This document shows, one piece after another, positions 61,553 through 64,000 of a DNA stretch of 64,000 nucleotides. The DNA comes from Methanohalophilus euhalobius. Lineage in GTDB: Archaea; Halobacteriota; Methanosarcinia; Methanosarcinales; Methanosarcinaceae. The stretch spans positions 62,001 to 126,000 of the forward strand of contig NZ_OBDR01000002.1 in the NCBI RefSeq assembly GCF_900215215.1. Direction: 5' to 3'. Each line of letters opens with the position of its first letter. The first letter of the stretch is position 1. The translations under genes and the position numbers were made by a program. The notes under the pieces were generated by a model. That model saw only the letters and a list, made by a program, of their open reading frames with translations. It had not been told where the DNA came from and made no database searches.

Positions 61553-63757
61553 TTGGATGGATCAAAAGATGGAGAAGATGACGCCACAGTTGAGCCCAAT
61601 GTAATCGGGGAATCTACGAATCCTGTCAATAAGACATCCCGCCTGCCTCAAACCAATAAAATATCGCACAAACAAAAAATAATAAATTCTTCCAGGCATC
61701 TGAAGACACGTTTCAAATTAAATGGAACAAGCAATTCAGAAAAAGATTATGGTCAAATTCTTTTTGAACTTGCCAGAAAAATTCCTTTTGCCCTTCTGGG
61801 AGAGAGGGTAAAGAAAAAAGGTGACAGGTATTCAAGTCTCCAGCTCCAGCTAAAACAGGCACGAATTCCTGTGTCTTATGAAATGTATGTATCAGCAGGG
61901 ATATTTTATTCTGTTGTTGCCGGGGTTTTCGGGGCTTTGCTGGGACTTTTATGCGCATACCTCATAGTCACAGTCATAGGATTACCCGATCAGCTAACCG
62001 GCATCCAGATCAATTCATCGTTTGTATGGTTGCTGGCTTACAGGGATATTATAGTAGGTTTTTTTATTGTTATTTTCCTGGCACTTGTGTTGGGAGGTAT
62101 AACTTATGTCCTTTTCATGTTTTATCCTGCATTCCAGGCTGGCGAGAGGAAAAATAATATCGATCAACAACTCCCCTATGCAGTAACTTTTATGTATGCA
62201 TTAACAAGGGGCGGGATGAATATCCTGGATGTATTCAAAGCCCTTGCAAAAGCGGAAGATACCTATGGGGAAGTGGCTGTCGAAGTCGATACCATTGTAA
62301 AGGATATGGAATATTTCGGCAACGACATCAGAACAGCACTGACAAATATATCCAGTACTACCCCTTCAGACAGGTTTCAGGATTTGATATACAATCTTGT
62401 TACAATTATAGATAGTGGAGGAGATATTGCAAAATATTTCCAGGATAAATCAGACCAGTACTTGCAGAAAAGTATGGTGGACCAGAAAGGTTTCCTGGAA
62501 ACACTGGCATTGCTTTCTGAATCATATGTAACCGCATTTGTGGCCGGCCCACTGTTTATAATAATAATGGGAATAATGATGATCATTATGGGTTCCGGCT
62601 CAAAATCAATGGTATATGCAATCATATATGCTGTCCTACCCATCGGTTCCCTAATGTTTGTTGTTATGATCAGCATAATAACACCTGGCGAGCTCGGGGA
62701 ACCAAAGTTACTCAAGACCAATGATACATATGATCATGGAATTCCCGAAGTACCTCTACACCTCCAGCCTGTTTATGACGAAAAGGGGGATGTTATAGAT
62801 GAAAATGAGGAAAAAGTACAAAAACGCGGATATTTTGAAAGTTTCATTAAATCAAAAAAAGGCCTTCAGTATAAGAAATATATAAAGAATCCTTTAAAGC
62901 CAATGCTGGAAAAGCCCGAATATACACTGGTTATAACGGGTCCGATTGGTGTATGCATAATAATAATTCCTCTCCTGCTCAATATGAATGATGGAGGATT
63001 ACCCTCCGGGATAATTGATTTTATTGATGATTATCTTGTATTTGGATTTTTTGCAGCAGTTGTTCCCCTGACAATATTCTATGAGAAGAAAAACCGGCGC
63101 AAGAAGAAACTGGAACAAAATATTCCTGACCTGTTGAAAAAACTGGCCAGTACTAACGAGACCGGGATGACCTTACAGGATTCAATAAAGCTTATGTCAA
63201 GAAAGGAAACTGATACTCTCAGTAAGGAAATAAAAAAGGTATGGAGGGATATTTCCTGGGGAGTAAACATAAATGACAGTCTTATCAGGTTTGCAAACCG
63301 ACTGAGGACCCAGGTTGTGGCAAGGTCATTTACCCTTATTACCAAGGCCAATGAGTCCAGTGGAGATATAGGTCAGGTTTTACTCGTAGCATCCCGTGAT
63401 GCATCATCTGAACAGGATATGAAACGGGAACGTTCAATGAGCATGATGATTTATATAGTAATTATCTACATTGCTTTTTTTGTTTTTGTAGGTGTGATCT
63501 ATGTAATATCCACTACCTTCCTGACAGAAATGGCATCTGCAGGTGCGAAAATGGCTTCTTCGGGAACACAGGCAAGTTTCCTTTCGAGTTTTAACCTGGA
63601 TGAGTATACGAGATTGTTCAAACATGCCTGTCTGATACAGGGACTGAGTTCCGGCCTGATGGCAGGTGCAATGGGTGAAGGGAAAGTCCTTGCCGGATTG
63701 AAACATTCAATAGTGATGATGACAATTGCATATGTTATCTTTACTTTATTTATATGA
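61553..63757 (+). CDS. Type II/IV secretion membrane platform protein with two T2SF (TadC) domains
   Basis: A 734-residue polytopic membrane protein. Residues 1-85 are charged and soluble. The first T2SF module contains DQQLPYAVTFMYALTRGGMN and LDVFKALAKAEDTYGEVAVE, the second LEQNIPDLLKKLASTNETGM and LQDSIKLMSRKETDTLSKEI, each followed by membrane helices. It is the inner-membrane platform moved by the TadA ATPase. The double-module form is common in archaea. The start is TTG 61553, after GGTGGGATAAAC, 14 bases past the TadA stop. No pilin or prepilin peptidase is next to it. Confidence 0.9.
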   Translation: MDGSKDGEDDATVEPNVIGESTNPVNKTSRLPQTNKISHKQKIINSSRHLKTRFKLNGTSNSEKDYGQILFELARKIPFALLGERVKKKGDRYSSLQLQLKQARIPVSYEMYVSAGIFYSVVAGVFGALLGLLCAYLIVTVIGLPDQLTGIQINSSFVWLLAYRDIIVGFFIVIFLALVLGGITYVLFMFYPAFQAGERKNNIDQQLPYAVTFMYALTRGGMNILDVFKALAKAEDTYGEVAVEVDTIVKDMEYFGNDIRTALTNISSTTPSDRFQDLIYNLVTIIDSGGDIAKYFQDKSDQYLQKSMVDQKGFLETLALLSESYVTAFVAGPLFIIIMGIMMIIMGSGSKSMVYAIIYAVLPIGSLMFVVMISIITPGELGEPKLLKTNDTYDHGIPEVPLHLQPVYDEKGDVIDENEEKVQKRGYFESFIKSKKGLQYKKYIKNPLKPMLEKPEYTLVITGPIGVCIIIIPLLLNMNDGGLPSGIIDFIDDYLVFGFFAAVVPLTIFYEKKNRRKKKLEQNIPDLLKKLASTNETGMTLQDSIKLMSRKETDTLSKEIKKVWRDISWGVNINDSLIRFANRLRTQVVARSFTLITKANESSGDIGQVLLVASRDASSEQDMKRERSMSMMIYIVIIYIAFFVFVGVIYVISTTFLTEMASAGAKMASSGTQASFLSSFNLDEYTRLFKHACLIQGLSSGLMAGAMGEGKVLAGLKHSIVMMTIAYVIFTLFI

Positions 63758-63771
63758 AGATGAGGAAAACT

Positions 63772-64000
63772 ATGAAAATTGCAGGAATTGACGAAGCTGG
63801 CAAAGGACCGGTAATCGGACCAATGTGTGTTGCCGGTGTTATTATGGATGAATCAAACATAAACGCCCTGAAGAATCTGGGTGTGGCAGACTCAAAAAAA
63901 CTGTCTCCTAAAAAAAGGGAAAATCTCGCCCGCCAAATACGTAAATATGCAGAAGGGATATTTATTCAGGAAATCGAAGCCTGCCAAATAGATGAGTTAC
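63772..64000 (+). CDS. rnhB: Ribonuclease HII (N-terminal part, runs off window)
   Basis: From ATG 63772 the frame reads MKIAGIDEAGKGPVIGPMCV, the catalytic start of RNase HII with Asp-Glu-Ala-Gly-(K/R)-Gly, then LGVADSKKLSPKKRENL with the conserved Asp-Ser-Lys-Lys. RNase HII removes ribonucleotides and RNA primers from RNA/DNA hybrids. GAGGAAAACT before the ATG is a good ribosome site. It starts 15 bases after the TadC stop; the C-terminal two thirds lie outside the window. Confidence 0.95.
   Translation, partial: MKIAGIDEAGKGPVIGPMCVAGVIMDESNINALKNLGVADSKKLSPKKRENLARQIRKYAEGIFIQEIEACQIDEL

Overview
The window looks like the chromosome of a methylotrophic methanogenic archaeon of the Methanosarcinaceae; a Methanohalophilus- or Methanolobus-type organism would fit, but the genus is inference. 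The grounds are a molybdenum-type formylmethanofuran dehydrogenase operon in the order fmdE-F-A-C-D-B, an RNA polymerase D subunit carrying two ferredoxin motifs, archaeal lipid and tRNA-modification enzymes, the anaerobic homocysteine-synthesis trio, families that I know mainly from Methanosarcinales (DUF1699, DUF2551), and AT-rich intergenic regions with archaeal TATA boxes. About 50 intact genes end in TAA or TGA and none in TAG, which is what one expects where UAG is kept for pyrrolysine.

Layout. 1-4.3 kb: an acetyltransferase fragment, DUF1699, tRNA-Arg(CCT), TrmO, a broken ferredoxin, a radical SAM protein, DUF2551, the cis-prenyltransferase UppS, and an unlisted 24-codon gene. 4.4-7.3 kb: an accessory-looking patch with a DNA methyltransferase, a DHH-like protein and a cysteine-rich protein. 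7.5-10 kb: tRNA-Leu and the rps13-rps4-rps11-rpoD operon. 10.2-18 kb: an intact PAS histidine kinase followed by three broken two-component genes, with a DJ-1/PfpI protein, tRNA-Ser and an FKBP isomerase between them. 18.2-20.8 kb: homocysteine biosynthesis. 20.8-22.4 kb: a long, possibly structured leader and ftsZ. 22.4-28.2 kb: pterin-related, lipid-reductase, radical SAM, EngB and DHH genes. 28.3-33.2 kb: cell-surface CARDB protein with a broken paralog, then UPF0182. 33.3-41.6 kb: fmdEFACDB with an FdhD-like gene, facing a DUF364 and a ModD-like gene, so a molybdenum-centred region. 41.9-50.9 kb: Nif3, Trm56, AMP phosphorylase, MFS transporter, fumarase, Acr3 and a universal stress protein. 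51-57.5 kb: tRNA-Leu, a decayed molybdopterin oxidoreductase, a site-2 protease, potassium channel and TrkA genes, a TauE-type exporter and an intron-containing tRNA-Arg. 57.6-64 kb: pheT, a TadA/TadC type IV pilus-like pair and the start of rnhB.

How the parts work together. The fmd operon catalyses the CO2/formylmethanofuran step of methanogenesis, and the adjoining FdhD-like, DUF364 and ModD-like genes plausibly serve its metal cofactor. The homocysteine trio supplies methionine from aspartate semialdehyde and sulfide. The potassium-channel genes, MFS, TauE and Acr3 serve transport and ion balance.

The most striking overall property is gene decay: I count eight broken genes by frameshift, stop or truncation, among them a deletion chimera that joins the start of a MinD-like gene to the end of a TadC-like gene, and a histidine kinase carrying both an ochre and an amber codon. 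No CRISPR array, intact insertion sequence or replication origin was seen.
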